From Omphiscola glabra (taxonomy: Eukaryota; Mollusca; Gastropoda; Lymnaeidae), in the NCBI GenBank assembly GCA_964017045.1, contig OZ024809.1:5851012-5915011 (forward strand): 64,000 nt of DNA, read 5' to 3'. Both the position numbers and the translations under genes were made by a program. Position 1 is the first letter of the stretch. The number at the start of each line of letters is the position of its first letter. Below are positions 42,515 through 55,069 of the stretch, one piece after another. The notes below the pieces were generated by a model, which ran no database searches, was not told the origin of the DNA, and was given only the letters and a program-made list of their open reading frames with translations.

Positions 42515-42705
42515 ATTGACAGAAGTTGTAATTTTTTTACAAATACTTTCGATTTTTTGTCATTTCTCCATTTGTCCTGTCTTGCCGAGGAAGGCTCTTA
42601 GTCGGAACGTTCTTTTCGTTGTTTGTGTATGTCCTGTCTTTCTATTTCAAGCCGCCACATACCTTGTCCTTCTGATTTCTTCACACAGCTTGAAGGCAGT
42701 CGTTC
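42515..42705 (+). repeat. Dispersed repeat related to 32190-32335
   Basis: Shared in order are CTTTCGATTTTTTGTCATTT-like sequence, CATTTGTCCTG, GAGGAAGGCTCTTAGTCGGA, GTCCTGTCTTTCTATTTCAA and CAGCTTGAA. Confidence 0.6.
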
Positions 42706-43069
42706 ATTTATTATCCTTGAACACCAAAATGAATCCACCAGGATTCAATATTATATTAGTAAAATTGCCGCTAATATGATCTCCTAGTATCTCCTTTTTT
42801 AAAAGAAAATATTTAAAATACTTTTATTTCAGACAGCTTATATATTACGTAACGCGTGACAGCTGCCAAAGTCGTCCCCCCCCCGCCCCCCACTATCAGC
42901 CCTTGAACTCAAGCTCAATTGGAAGAGTGCTGCTAACATGCTCAACATGTTCATCTTATCACCATCGTTCACTCAAAAACTTCACTTTTTTTGTATCCTA
43001 TTATTTAGTTATGTTTGTTATTCTTCTGTCTGGTGTTTTCAAAGCGATTGCGCCTTAGAGGGCTCCTTG

Positions 43070-43345
43070 GAAATTTAGTTGAAAGAAATTTGGTCAACGG
43101 AAAATTGATCGGCGGAAGTTTGGTCGAACAAAAGTTTTGCCGAACGGTAAATTTGGTCGAACGAAAGTTTAGTCGAACACAACTTTTGCTCTAATGGCAG
43201 CTTGGTCGAACGGAAATTTCTGCGAACGTAAGTTTTGTGAAGAAAAAAAATTAGGCAAATGGAAGTTTAGTTGAACGGAAATTCGGCTGAAAAGAAGATC
43301 AATTTTCCTGCGACCAAATTTCGTCCAACCAAATTTCCGGATTCA
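43070..43345. mobile_element. Diverged relative of the long-TIR Mutator-like MITE
   Basis: The left arm has GGAAATTTAGTTGAAAGAAA and GGAAAATTGATCGGCGGAAG. The right arm has GATCAATTTTCC and CCAAATTTCCGG. The middle is a run of degenerate GGTCGAACGRAARTTT motifs in place of the AT-rich centre. Confidence 0.65.
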
Positions 43346-44052
43346 GTCTGAGATTCCATGGTCAAGGGAAGTCGCATAGTGATGGTTACCTGGGACGGCG
43401 CTTAAGGCCACGCGTCGATCACGTTTTGAGTTTAGGTTGTGAGACACGTTTACATGCTTGCTAAAATCCTTTTCAATTCTCTACGCTAATGCCTGAATCA
43501 ATGGTGTCTTGCAGTTTTATATATACATTTGAGACCGACCTAAAGTGATTTTCTGATTTCGGCCAAAACCGAAACTAGGCCGAAAGTTAAAAATAACTTT
43601 CGGCCAAAACTGAAGCCAAAACCGAAATATTTCGATATTTTGAAATTCGTTCACGCATACATTCTGCATACATCGGGAAAATGATGGGGGGAAATTATCA
43701 TTATTTACATTCTTTTTATAAAAAAAATGAGGTCATCGCGAATATTAATAAATAAACATCTCATGAATACTTTGGCTCTTACCATTTTAAATTAAAAGTA
43801 ATTAAAAAAATTTTTAAATGTTTTTTTAAAAGTTTTTAGGTAAGAGAAAAATTGAATCGGAAGGATGGGGGGCGGGGCAAAATTCATGCAAAATTTACTC
43901 TTGAGTGTCCGTTGCTATAATAAATATAATTCCAACCTAGAACATAATACCTACAATAATTATTGGGGCTCTAATAGAGGACTGCAACTTCCTGAAAAAG
44001 CAAGGGTTTTTGCCCTTGTTAATCTTTTTCGCCTAGAAATTAGAAAAATGTC
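43346..44052. other. Anonymous DNA with a short CCGAAA-rich palindromic block
   Basis: At about 43557-43632 the motifs TTCGGCCAAAACCGAAA and GGCCGAAAGTTA repeat in both orientations. The rest is unrecognised. Confidence 0.45.
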
Positions 44053-44319
44053 TCAGATACATACGTTTTTTCCCCCCAAAATTCGCAACGCTACAAAGCC
44101 GCGTGCCCGATCTACAAGTTCTGCTTTATTTCTAGATACCGGCTGGTGCAATGCCCGTAAAAATGTCTCAATTTCTTCAACTCGCCACGTCTCAAATGCT
44201 GTTTTCGCAATGTTTTCGCCATGTGAGCAGCCATCTTTGTACTTTCTTTGTACTCCCCGGTATGAACGATAACTCTGGGCGACAAGGAAGTTGCAGTCTC
44301 CAATAGAGCCAATCGTCAC
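44053..44319 (-). pseudogene. SAP-like domain fragment, probably transposon-derived
   Basis: On the minus strand the frame includes FETWRVEEIETFLRALHQPV followed by SRNKAELVDRARGFVAL, at about 44085-44195. The pattern L/I-x-x-F-L-R-x-x-x-x-P-V-S-x-N-K-A-E-L-V-x-R matches SAP DNA-binding helices. An overlapping frame supplies a start-like MAAHMAKTLRK just upstream, one base out of register, which suggests a frameshift and a dead copy. SAP modules of this kind occur at the N terminus of transposon-encoded proteins in molluscs. The sequence after the domain (LGGKNVCI, stop) has no recognisable continuation. Confidence 0.5.
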
Positions 44320-46227
44320 CTAAATATTAGTTATTAAGGCTACAAAAATATCACCACAATGTTTCGCGGTGATCGTCATACTAATGTTTTGTGTTTTCAT
44401 AAATAGCCGGCAAGATATCGCTGTAGTAATATTTAGCCCGGTACCAACACATTAGCCTTTCCGTGCTGGTGACGTCATTATTTCGTTCGACGACCAACCA
44501 CCCTCACCCGTTGTGGTGGGGGAATTTATTTCTTTTAACCGGGTCTCTTAAAATTCGTGTTCTAGTTGAAGCTCATTTCTTTGTGGTTTATGCCTCCCCA
44601 AGAACAACTTCTTTCTGTCCTAGAGGACACTTACCAAATTTTACATTTTGTATCGCTTCAACCTGGACGCAGTCCTTCATATTACAATGATCCGGAAACC
44701 GGGTAGGCTAGACAAAATGGGGGTGGGGGAGTGCTGGTGGGTGAAACCCAGTGATTTCGAATAAAGCAAAGCTTATAATTTTGGGCACTTATTACCATTT
44801 AAACTTATAATATAAGACAATTGTTACCATTGATCTTGTCATGAACAAGACCAATTAACAGTTTGAAAAAAAAAAAACATTTTTTTTTTTAAAGTTGTCA
44901 AAGATTTGATTTACCTGTGCTGGCTGAAATAGCTGTATTCAAAGTGTAAATAAACACACTGTGACCCCCTCAACATCAATCATAATAATCCTCTGCCTAA
45001 CCTAAGAGTACACACACAATTACTCTATACTTGCACTCTGAATTTTTCTCATTTAAAAAAAAACAACATTTTTTAAATTTAGGTAGTTCCCCCCCCGAAC
45101 CTCTACCAACCATGCCCCCCCCCCCCTCTTCCACCGTTCTGTCTTATCAAGATCGTGAAAACTGTAATTATTTAAACCCGCGTTTCACTGGATGTTGAAT
45201 ACGTCACGGGTTCAAACTGATGTTCTGCAAAATGCACGTCAGTTGTTGGGTTGTCTTTTTTTTTTTGGTTAACGCATCTCCCGAAAGCGTGAGTCAGTCT
45301 CGGCTCCCGTGGGACTTTGTTACTGACAGCAACCATTCCATGCTGAGCCATTGTTTACGCGACAAGCTAAATTAGGGCCCTTGTTTCAAAGCAGCGCCCG
45401 CTTAATGCGTGTTTTGTGTACGAAAGTTATAAATAGAATTTGCTGGAGTTAGTAAACATGACAGGGGAGATGGAGTAAATGTTGCGTAAATTAATCTTCT
45501 TCTTTTTTTGTGTATGGAATATAATACTAAGACTTGCAGGCCAGCAGTAACTGGAAATGAAAGCAGCAATGGCGTCTTTGTGAAATAAATGAACAAAAAA
45601 AAAACCGACAACAACAAACAAAAAAACCAACAACAACAAACACAAAAAACCAACAACAACAAACACAAACACAAAACCCAGCTAGCCACACGTTAAAACA
45701 AAGTGATGATCGTAAATAAGTTAGGTGACATCACTGCATGTTTGGCCCGAGGTATGTTCTGACACGAAGTGTGTAATTCCTCACAGCATCCAGGTGAGAT
45801 ATTTTATCCTACAGTCCTAGAACGTGTCTCCTGACAAAGCCACGGAGATCTGAAGGCAAGATTCCATGATCAAGTTGTAGTCTTTAGCCTCCTTCCTTCA
45901 CCCCCACCCCCTCCTCTAAGCTAAAAGCAACAAGAGAGTGAGTACTCGTTGGTGACATTTTTGCACTAAGTATTTACGCTGAGCCATTCAATTTTACCAA
46001 TACAATCCAAGGACAAAGTGAAAATATTTTGTAGGGCTGAAATATGTCATTTGAGAACCAATATCCTCTCCTCCTTCTCCCCCACGCACTTAAACAATAA
46101 CAACACAGCAATATAAAAATATATATTAAAAATTGAGAAACATTTAAATATTAAATTTTGCTTTTCGTTCAGATCAAGGAATGAAATCTGTACAATGTTG
46201 TGGTCATTTTTTAGAGTGCTTTCAATT
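44320..46227. other. Anonymous DNA
   Basis: The stretch holds C-runs at about 45091 and 45115 and an AAC-rich low-complexity stretch at 45595-45675. A CRE-like TGACGTCA lies at about 44470. No gene was recognised. Confidence 0.4.
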
Positions 46228-46795
46228 AAACCAATGTTGCCCCACAGTCAGTATGTCATTGTGACAGACCAATGTTGCCCCCCCACAGGCAGTATGTCAT
46301 TGAGACAGACCAATGTTGCCCCCCACAGGCAGTATGGCATTGAGACAGACCAATGATGCCACACAGGCAGTATGGCATTGAGACAGACCAATGATGCCAC
46401 ACAGGCAGTATGGCATTGAGACAGACCAATGATGCCACACAGGCAGTATGGCATTGAGACAGACCAATGATGCCACACAGGCAGTATGGCATTGAGACAG
46501 ACCAATGATGCCACACAGGCAGTATGGCATTGAAACAGACCAATGTTGCCGCACAGTCAGTATGGCATTGAGACAGACCAATGATGCCACACAGGCAGTA
46601 TGGCATTGAGACAGACCAATGCTGCCCCCCAGGCAGTATGTCATTGAGACAGACCAATGCTGCCCCACAGTCAGTATGGCATTGAGACAGACCAATGTTG
46701 CCCCCCCAGGCAGTATGTCATTGAGACAGACCAATGCTGCCCCACAGTCAGTATGGCAATGAGACAGACCAATGTTGCCTCAACAGACAGTATGA
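46228..46795 (+). repeat. 38-bp minisatellite
   Basis: About 15 copies of a unit containing CATTGAGACAGACCAATG and GCAGTATG. The central six copies share GATGCCACACAG; the outer copies have variable C-runs. Cysteine-rich open frames on the minus strand are by-products. Confidence 0.93.
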
Positions 46796-46896
46796 CATGG
46801 AGATATTAGTTTATCAAAGGGATCTCTGCCTCTATTAAAAAATACAAAGCACGTTCTGTTTTTTTTTGTCTCTTCCATTTTATCCTCGTTGGAATC

Positions 46897-47199
46897 TCAA
46901 TTAATTCTGTGATGTATCAGGCAATCACCGTCCGACTGTAACACTATCTCCACTTGGTTAGCGTCACATCTGATAACAGGAAAAAGAGGGGTGGAGGAGG
47001 TAGGGATTGAGTTTCGACGGTAGGCAACTAAGCTGTAACCTGAGTCACACGTCACGGGCGGCGTCGATACGTCTCTGCACCAGCAACTCCCTTCACACAC
47101 ACAAAGAAAGCCCGTCTCATACACATAAAAACCCACTCCCCCACAAAAACAGCTGTCCTCTAACACATAAAGTTTGGTACGAATCTCCTTTAATCCCAC
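46897..47199 (-). CDS. Possible cysteine-rich open frame, unrecognised
   Basis: The 100-codon minus-strand frame contains CFCGG, CVCEGSCWCRD, PPVTCDSGYSLVAYRRNS and VIRCDANQVEIVLQSDGDCL. The cysteine spacing and the balanced base composition of 46960-47100 are more gene-like than the surroundings. There is no signal peptide at its ATG, no clear splice sites and no relative known to me. It could be an internal exon read through or simply chance. Confidence 0.2.
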   Translation of the reverse strand: MGLKEIRTKLYVLEDSCFCGGVGFYVYETGFLCVCEGSCWCRDVSTPPVTCDSGYSLVAYRRNSIPTSSTPLFPVIRCDANQVEIVLQSDGDCLIHHRIN

Positions 47200-47584
47200 T
47201 CAACTAAACGAATCTCCACTAATCCCGCTCAGCTATCCATAACTTCATGAAAGTAAACCGCTGGTCTTCTGTTGACTCATTCTCGCCAAGGAATTTCGAC
47301 CGGACATGGGTAACCTTTATGTCACGTGATCAGCGGTATTTTAAAATTCACCGCAGATTTTTGCGGCAGCTTTGACTTAAGGAAGAGATGTTGTCACCGG
47401 GTTCCGTTAAAACAACATTACTGTCCGGTCTTCGACATCCAAACGTGGTTTCAATCTGAATAAATACAAAAGACAAATATTTACAGTCGTGCCCACGTAC
47501 ATGTGAGTCAGACATTCCTCTAACTACTTCTCATCAGTGTTTTCTGACCAATCATTCAAAAACACGGTCCGTTTCATAGTAACA
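47200..47584. other. Anonymous DNA
   Basis: An E-box-like GTCACGTGATC is at about 47321. Nothing else was recognised. Confidence 0.4.
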
Positions 47585-47750
47585 TTGATCCCAGAAGTCT
47601 ACTACATGGGGTCATGGATTCTAGAAATCTATTAAAAGGCATCATTGGGCCAGGGATCCCAGACGAAAATTAAAAGGTGTCATAGGGGTCATTGGTCCCA
47701 GAAGTCTATTAAAAGGAGGCATGGATCTCAGACGTCTTATGAAAGGGATG
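47585..47750 (+). repeat. Degenerate repeat of about 50 bp
   Basis: Three to four copies of TCCCAGAAGTCTATTAAAAGG-like sequence preceded by GGGTCATTGG or GGTCATGGATT. Confidence 0.6.
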
Positions 47751-47879
47751 GTGGGGGTCAGGAAGGTGAAATTGTAGTGTTTTGACTATGATTGCTTTTC
47801 TAAGCTGCGGAGCTCTTAGCGTAACTGGCTATCTATATTCACAGTTATCTATGGTATTTATTGTATTAACCGGGGTGTT

Positions 47880-50800
47880 TATAAGCTGGGGTATTCAAGA
47901 CTCATCTGGGGTATTAATAGTTTAAGCTTGGGTAGTTATAAACTAATATGGGGTATTTATAGGCCGAACTGTGGTATTATAGGCCGAACAGTGGTATTTA
48001 TAGGCTGAACTGTGGTATTATAGGCCGAACTGTGGTATTTATAGGCCAAACTGTGGTATTATAGGTCGAACTGTGGTATTATAGGTCGAACTGTGGTATT
48101 ATAGGTCGAACTGTGGTATTATAGGTCGAACTGTGGTATTATAGGTAGAACTGTGGTATTATAGGTCGAACTGTGGTATTATAGGCCGAACAGTGGTATT
48201 TATAGGCCGAACTGTGGTATTATAGGCCGAACTGTGGTATTTATAGGCCAAACTGTGGTATTTATAGGCCGAACTGTGGTATTATAGGCCGAACTGTGGT
48301 ATTATAGGTCGAACTGTGGTATTATAGGCCGAACTGGGATATTATAGGCCAAACTGTGGTATTATAGGCCGAACTGTGGTATTATTGGCCGAACTGTGGT
48401 ATTTATAGGCCGAACTGTGGTATTATAGGCCGAACTGTGGTATTATAGGCCGAACTGTGGTATTTATAGGCCGAACTGTGGTATTATAGGCCGAACTGTG
48501 GTATGATAGGCCGAACTGTGGTATTATAGGCCGAACTGTGGTATTATAGGCCGAACTGTGATATTATAGGCCGAACTGTGGTATTATAGGCCGAACTGTG
48601 GTATTATAGGCCGAACTGTGGTATTATAGGCCGAACTGTGGTATTATAGGCCGAACTGTGATATTATAGGCCGAACTGTGGTATTATAGGCCGAACTGTG
48701 GTATTATAGGCCGAACTGTGGTATTATAGGTCGAACTGTGGTATTATAGGCCGAACTGTGGTATTATAGGCCGAACTGTGGTATTATAGGCCGAACTGTG
48801 GTATTATAGGCCGAACTGTGGTATTATAGGCCGAACTGTGGTATTATAGGCCGAACTGTGGTATTATAGGTCGAACTGTGGTATTATAGGCCGAACTGTG
48901 GTATTATAGGCCGAACTGTGGTATTATAGGCCGAACTGTGATATTATAGGCCGAACTGTGGTATTATAGGTCGAACTGTGGTATTATAGGCCGAACTGTG
49001 GTATTATAGGCCGAACTGTGATATTATAGGCCGAACTGTGGTATTATAGGTCGAACTGTGGTATTATAGGCCGAACTGTGGTATTATAGGCCGAACTGTG
49101 GTATTATAGGCCGAACTGTGATATTATAGGCCGAACTGTGGTATTATAGGCCGAACTGTGGTATTATAGGCCGAACTGTGGTATTATAGGCCGAACTGTG
49201 GTATTATAGGCCGAACTGTGGTATTATAGGCCGAACTGTGGTATTATAGGCCGAACTGTGATATTATAGGCCGAACTGTGGTATTATAGGCTAAGCTGTG
49301 GTATTATAGGCTAAGCTGTGGTATTATAGGCCGAACTGTGGTATTATAGGCCGAACTGTGGTATTATAGGCCGAACTGTGGTATTATAGGCCGAACTGTG
49401 GTATTATAGGCCGAACTGTGGTATTATAGGCCGAACTGTGATATTATAGGCCGAACTGTGGTATTATAGGCTAAGCTGTGGTATTATAGGCTAAGCTGTG
49501 GTATTATAGGCCGAACTGTGGTATTATAGGCCGAACTGTGGTATTATAGGCCGAACTGTGGTATTATAGGCCGAACTGTGGTATTATAGGCTAAGCTGTG
49601 GTATTATAGGCTAAGCTGTGGTATTATAGGCCGAACTGTGGTATTATAGGCCGAACTGTGGTATTATAGGCCGAACTGTGGTATTATAGGCCGAACTGTG
49701 GTATTATAGGCCGAACTGTGGTATTATAGGCTAAGCTGTGGTATTATAGGCTAAGCTGTGGTATTATAGGCTAAGCTGTGGTATTATAGGCTAAGCTGTG
49801 GTATTATAGGCTAAGCTGTGGTATTATAGGCTAAGCTGTGGTATTATAGGCTAAGCTGTGGTATTATAGGCTAAGCTGTGGTATTATAGGCTAAGCTGTG
49901 GTATTATAGGCTAAGCTGTGGTATTATAGGCTAAGCTGTGGTATTATAGGCTAAGCTGTGGTATTATAGGCTAAGCTGTGGTATTATAGGCTAAGCTGTG
50001 GTATTATAGGCTAAGCTGTGGTATTATAGGCTAAGCTGTGGTATTATAGGCTAAGCTGTGGTATTATAGGCTAAGCTGTGGTATTATAGGCTAAGCTGTG
50101 GTATTATAGGCTAAGCTGTGGTATTATAGGCTAAGCTGTGGTATTATAGGCTAAGCTGTGGTATTATAGGCTAAGCTGTGGTATTATAGGCTAAGCTGTG
50201 GTATTATAGGCTAAGCTGTGGTATTATAGGCTAAGCTGTGGTATTATAGGCTAAGCTGTGGTATTATAGGCTAAGCTGTGGTATTATAGGCTAAGCTGTG
50301 GTATTATAGGCTAAGCTGTGGTATTATAGGCTAAGCTGTGGTATTATAGGCTAAGCTGTGGTATTATAGGCTAAGCTGTGGTATTATAGGCTAAGCTGTG
50401 GTATTATAGGCTAAGCTGTGGTATTATAGGCTAAGCTGTGGTATTATAGGCTAAGCTGTGGTATTATAGGCTAAGCTGTGGTATTATAGGCTAAGCTGTG
50501 GTATTATAGGCTAAGCTGTGGTATTATAGGCTAAGCTGTGGTATTATAGGCTAAGCTGTGGTATTATAGGCTAAGCTGTGGTATTATAGGCTAAGCTGTG
50601 GTATTATAGGCTAAGCTGTGGTATTATAGGCTAAGCTGTGGTATTATAGGCTAAGCTGTGGTATTATAGGCTAAGCTGTGGTATTATAGGCTAAGCTGTG
50701 GTATTATAGGCTAAGCTGTGGTATTATAGGCTAAGCTGTGGTATTATAGGCTAAGCTGTGGTATTATAGGCTAAGCTGTGGTATTATAGGCTAAGCTGTG

Positions 50801-53066
50801 GTATTATAGGCTAAGCTGTGGTATTATAGGCTAAGCTGTGGTAATATAGGCTAAGCTGTGGTATTATAGGCTAAGCTGTGGTATTATAGGCTAAGCTGTG
50901 GTATTATAGGCTAAGCTGTGGTATTATAGGCTAAGCTGTGGTATTATAGGCTAAGCTGTGGTATTATAGGCTAAGCTGTGGTATTATAGGCTAAGCTGTG
51001 GTATTATAGGCTAAGCTGTGGTATTATAGGCTAAGCTGTGGTATTATAGGCTAAGCTGTGGTATTATAGGCTAAGCTGTGGTATTATAGGCTAAGCTGTG
51101 GTATTATAGGCTAAGCTGTGGTATTATAGGCTAAGCTGTGGTATTATAGGCTAAGCTGTGGTATTATAGGCTAAGCTGTGGTATTATAGGCTAAGCTGTG
51201 GTATTATAGGCTAAGCTGTGGTATTATAGGCTAAGCTGTGGTATTATAGGCTAAGCTGTGGTATTATAGGCTAAGCTGTGGTATTATAGGCTAAGCTGTG
51301 GTATTATAGGCTAAGCTGTGGTATTATAGGCTAAGCTGTGGTATTATAGGCTAAGCTGTGGTATTATAGGCTAAGCTGTGGTATTATAGGCTAAGCTGTG
51401 GTAATATAGGCTAAGCTGTGGTATTATAGGCTAAGCTGTGGTATTATAGGCTAAGCTGTGGTATTATAGGCTAAGCTGTGGTATTATAGGCTAAGCTGTG
51501 GTATTATAGGCTAAGCTGTGGTATTATAGGCTAAGCTGTGGTATTATAGGCTAAGCTGTGGTATTATAGGCTAAGCTGTGGTATTATAGGCTAAGCTGTG
51601 GTATTATAGGCTAAGCTGTGGTATTATAGGCTAAGCTGTGGTATTATAGGCTAAGCTGTGGTATTATAGGCTAAGCTGTGGTATTATAGGCTAAGCTGTG
51701 GTATTATAGGCTAAGCTGTGGTATTATAGGCTAAGCTGTGGTATTATAGGCTAAGCTGTGGTATTATAGGCTAAGCTGTGGTATTATAGGCTAAGCTGTG
51801 GTATTATAGGCTAAGCTGTGGTATTATAGGCTAAGCTGTGGTATTATAGGCTAAGCTGTGGTATTATAGGCTAAGCTGTGGTATTATAGGCTAAGCTGTG
51901 GTATTATAGGCTAAGCTGTGGTATTATAGGTTAAGCTGTGGTATTATAGGCTAAGCTGTGGTATTATAGGCTAAGCTGTGGTATTATAGGCTAAGCTGTG
52001 GTATTATAGGCTAAGCTGTGGTATTATAGGCTAAGCTGTGGTATTATAGGCTAAGCTGTGGTATTATAGGCTAAGCTGTGGTATTATAGGCTAAGCTGTG
52101 GTATTATAGGCTAAGCTGTGGTATTATAGGCTAAGCTGTGGTATTATAGGCTAAGCTGTGGTATTATAGGCTAAGCTGTGGTATTATAGGCTAAGCTGTG
52201 GTATTATAGGCTAAGCTGTGGTATTATAGGCTAAGCTGTGGTATTATAGGCTAAGCTGTGGTATTATAGGCTAAGCTGTGGTATTATAGGCTAAGCTGTG
52301 GTATTATAGGTTAAGCTGTGGTATTATAGGCTAAGCTGTGGTATTATAGGCCGAACTGTGGTATTATAGGCTAAGCTGTGGTATTATAGGCCGAACTGTG
52401 GTATTATAGGCTAAGCTGTGGTATTATAGGCTAAGCTGTGGTATTATAGGCCGAACTGTGGTATTATAGGCTAAGCTGTGGTATTATAGGCTAAGCTGTG
52501 GTATTATAGGCCGAACTGTGGTATTATAGGCTAAGCTGTGGTATTATAGGCTAAGCTGTGGTATTATAGGCTAAGCTGTGGTATTATAGGCTAAGCTGTG
52601 GTATTATAGGCTAAGCTGTGGTATTATAGGCTAAGCTGTGGTATTATAGGCTAAGCTGTGGTATTATAGGCTAAGCTGTGGTATTATAGGCTAAGCTGTG
52701 GTATTATAGGCTAAGCTGTGGTATTATAGGCTAAGCTGTGGTATTATAGGCTAAGCTGTGGTATTATAGGCTAAGCTGTGGTATTATAGGCTAAGCTGTG
52801 GTATTATAGGTTAAGCTGTGGTATTATAGGCTAAGCTGTGGTATTATAGGCCGAACTGTGGTATTATAGGCTAAGCTGTGGTATTATAGGCCGAACTGTG
52901 GTATTATAGGCTAAGCTGTGGTATTATAGGCTAAGCTGTGGTATTATAGGCCGAACTGTGGTATTATAGGCTAAGCTGTGGTATTATAGGCTAAGCTGTG
53001 GTATTATAGGCTAAGCTGTGGTATTATAGGCTAAGCTGTGGTATTATAGGCTAAGCTGTGGTATTC
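47880..53066 (+). repeat. 20-bp satellite, about 5.1 kb, two main variants
   Basis: The unit is GTATTATAGGNNNANCTGTG, with CCGAAC (variant A) or CTAAGC (variant B) in the middle. From 48481 to about 53060 the register never slips, about 229 consecutive 20-mers. The left 500 bp are less regular, with 21-bp units carrying GTATTTATAGG. Variant A predominates to about 49720, pure B runs to about 52340, and A and B are mixed after that. Rare variants (TTAAGC, GTAATATAGG, GTGATATTA) mark block duplications. Both edges decay into GGTATTCAAG...CTCATCTGGGGTATT-type sequence (47898-47925 and 53061-53085). Confidence 0.98.
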
Positions 53067-54002
53067 AAGTCTTATCTGGGGTATTTTGTTTAAGCTTTAG
53101 TATATAAAAGCTGCTCTGGGGATATTTATAGGCTAGGCCGTAGCATTATAGGGTAAGTAAAGGTATTTTATGGTATAAATTGAGAATATTTATTAGCTTA
53201 TCTTGGTTACATGAACGTTAGACAACTCTTGTTTAAAATCATGAAATCATCTGTTCGGATTGTCATGACTTATCCCCCCCCCCCATGTTTACAGTCACGT
53301 GCACGCGACAAAGCTAGTGTTTATTTATTGTCTTTGTTAAGTCTGGGAGCGCACAAGATGTGCGTTGGGCCGATGAGTCAAAGAACATTTTAAGCACATC
53401 GACATTCTTGGAAATCCATGCATAAAAAAAATTCTTGAGGTTGTTTAATTAAAATGTAATTAATTGAAGATGAGTGTAAGAATTAGGATTGAGCCTGATT
53501 GCAGTAATATGGGGAGTGTTGATCCAATATCTTTAAATATCGTTTTGATATTTCCCCTTTCATAATTTTAAAACCCTCGTGTGGTCTATGAAAATCAATT
53601 TTAAGGTAATTTTTTTTTACTAAATTTGATAACATGATAAATCATTGAGCCGTGGAAAATATACATTTTTAAATATATGTTTACATGCACACGTTTAAGA
53701 AACTATATGTTATTGCTATTTACAATGAAATTTGGTTTTGGTTCTCTCAGTTAAAGTTATCTACTTTAAGTTTGCGTTTTATTCAGTTAGTTTGTTGACT
53801 TGTACACAATTTTATTTCTAATGGTTTCGTCTTTTGGGCAATAGTTTAACTGGCTGTAAACATCATTAATTTAACTTTATAGCAGTTTAAGAACTATGAA
53901 TTGTCTTCAGGTTGCTCGGATTGCTTTGATTCATCAAGAATTGAAAATTCTTTCTTTTACAGATAACGAGACAATTTTTAAGCAAAGCGCTCACAACACC
54001 AC
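53067..54002. other. Anonymous AT-rich DNA
   Basis: The first 90 bp are diverged remnants of the satellite edge (GGGGATATTTATAGGCTAGG). No gene was recognised. Confidence 0.4.
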
Positions 54003-54500
54003 CATCTACCCCAACATTCCATGGCTACACCACAGCCATTTACCTCACCATTCCATGGGGCATCACACCACCATCTACGCCACCATTCCCAGCTAACCGC
54101 CCAAAAATCTACCCCACCATTCTGTGGTCACCACGCCGACATTTACCCTAAACATTCCACGGTCACCACACCATCATCTACGTCACCATTCTGTGGTCAC
54201 CACGCCGACATTTACCCTAAACATTCCACGGTCACCACACCATCATCTACGTCACCATTCTATGGTCACCACGCCGACATTTACCCTCAACATTCCACGG
54301 TCACCACACCATCATCTACGTCACCATTCTATGGTCACCACGCCGACATTTACCCTCAACATTCCACGGTCACTACACCATCATCTACGTCACCATTCTA
54401 TGGTCACCACGCCGACATTTACCCTCAACATTCCACGGTCACCACACCATCATCTACGTCACCAATCCGTGGTCACCACACAAACTCGTCGCAAGAAAGC
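54003..54500 (+). repeat. 69-bp minisatellite
   Basis: Five full copies of a 69-bp unit (from 54129) contain CACCACGCCGACATTTACCC and CATCATCTACGTCACCATTC, preceded by degenerate copies. Twenty-three-codon periodic open frames rich in His, Ser and Thr are by-products. Confidence 0.93.
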
Positions 54501-55069
54501 ACATTTAAAAAATGATGAGTTACTTCTACCGCCCCTCCAAAGTGTACACCCCTACCCTCATCCCCCCCCCCTCTTCCAGCATGTTATCGCATTTGATCTC
54601 CGGGGACTCTCAGAACCAAATGTAAGACATCTAGGTTTTAGTACGGCTTACCCTCAAGGTTGCCCGTGAGCAGCCCGTAAGGTATTTCGCTCACATAAAT
54701 ATAGTTGCATGGTCCGCTACTGAGGTGATCCTCCCCGCCCCCGCCCTCATCGTGTTGAATCATAGCCAAGATGAGTATCACATAAAGATAGTTGGTTAGG
54801 GGTGCTATTGAAGTGATACTCTACACTAACGGTGCTGAATCATAGCCAAGATTATTATTAAAAAAATAACCATTATGGTTGACGGCTTGCGGGTAATGTT
54901 AGTCAAAGTTATCTGTAAAACTGTCAAGCAGGTACGATGAAAAGAAACAGTTTACTAGTCACCGTTTTTAATAACCAGCGGAGTAGAAAAATATAAACTA
55001 AAGGAGTCCAAAAATGACAGAAAAAAAAACATAGTGAAGAGATCGTTCCGTCTTTAATACTCTTGAGTT
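54501..55069. other. Anonymous DNA
   Basis: Two weakly similar blocks contain GTGATCCTCC or GTGATACTCTAC and GAATCATAGCCAAGAT. Nothing coding was recognised. Confidence 0.4.

Noticed and set aside
47880..53066. CRISPR-like regular repeat
   Set aside because: Units are contiguous with no unique spacers, and the genome is animal.
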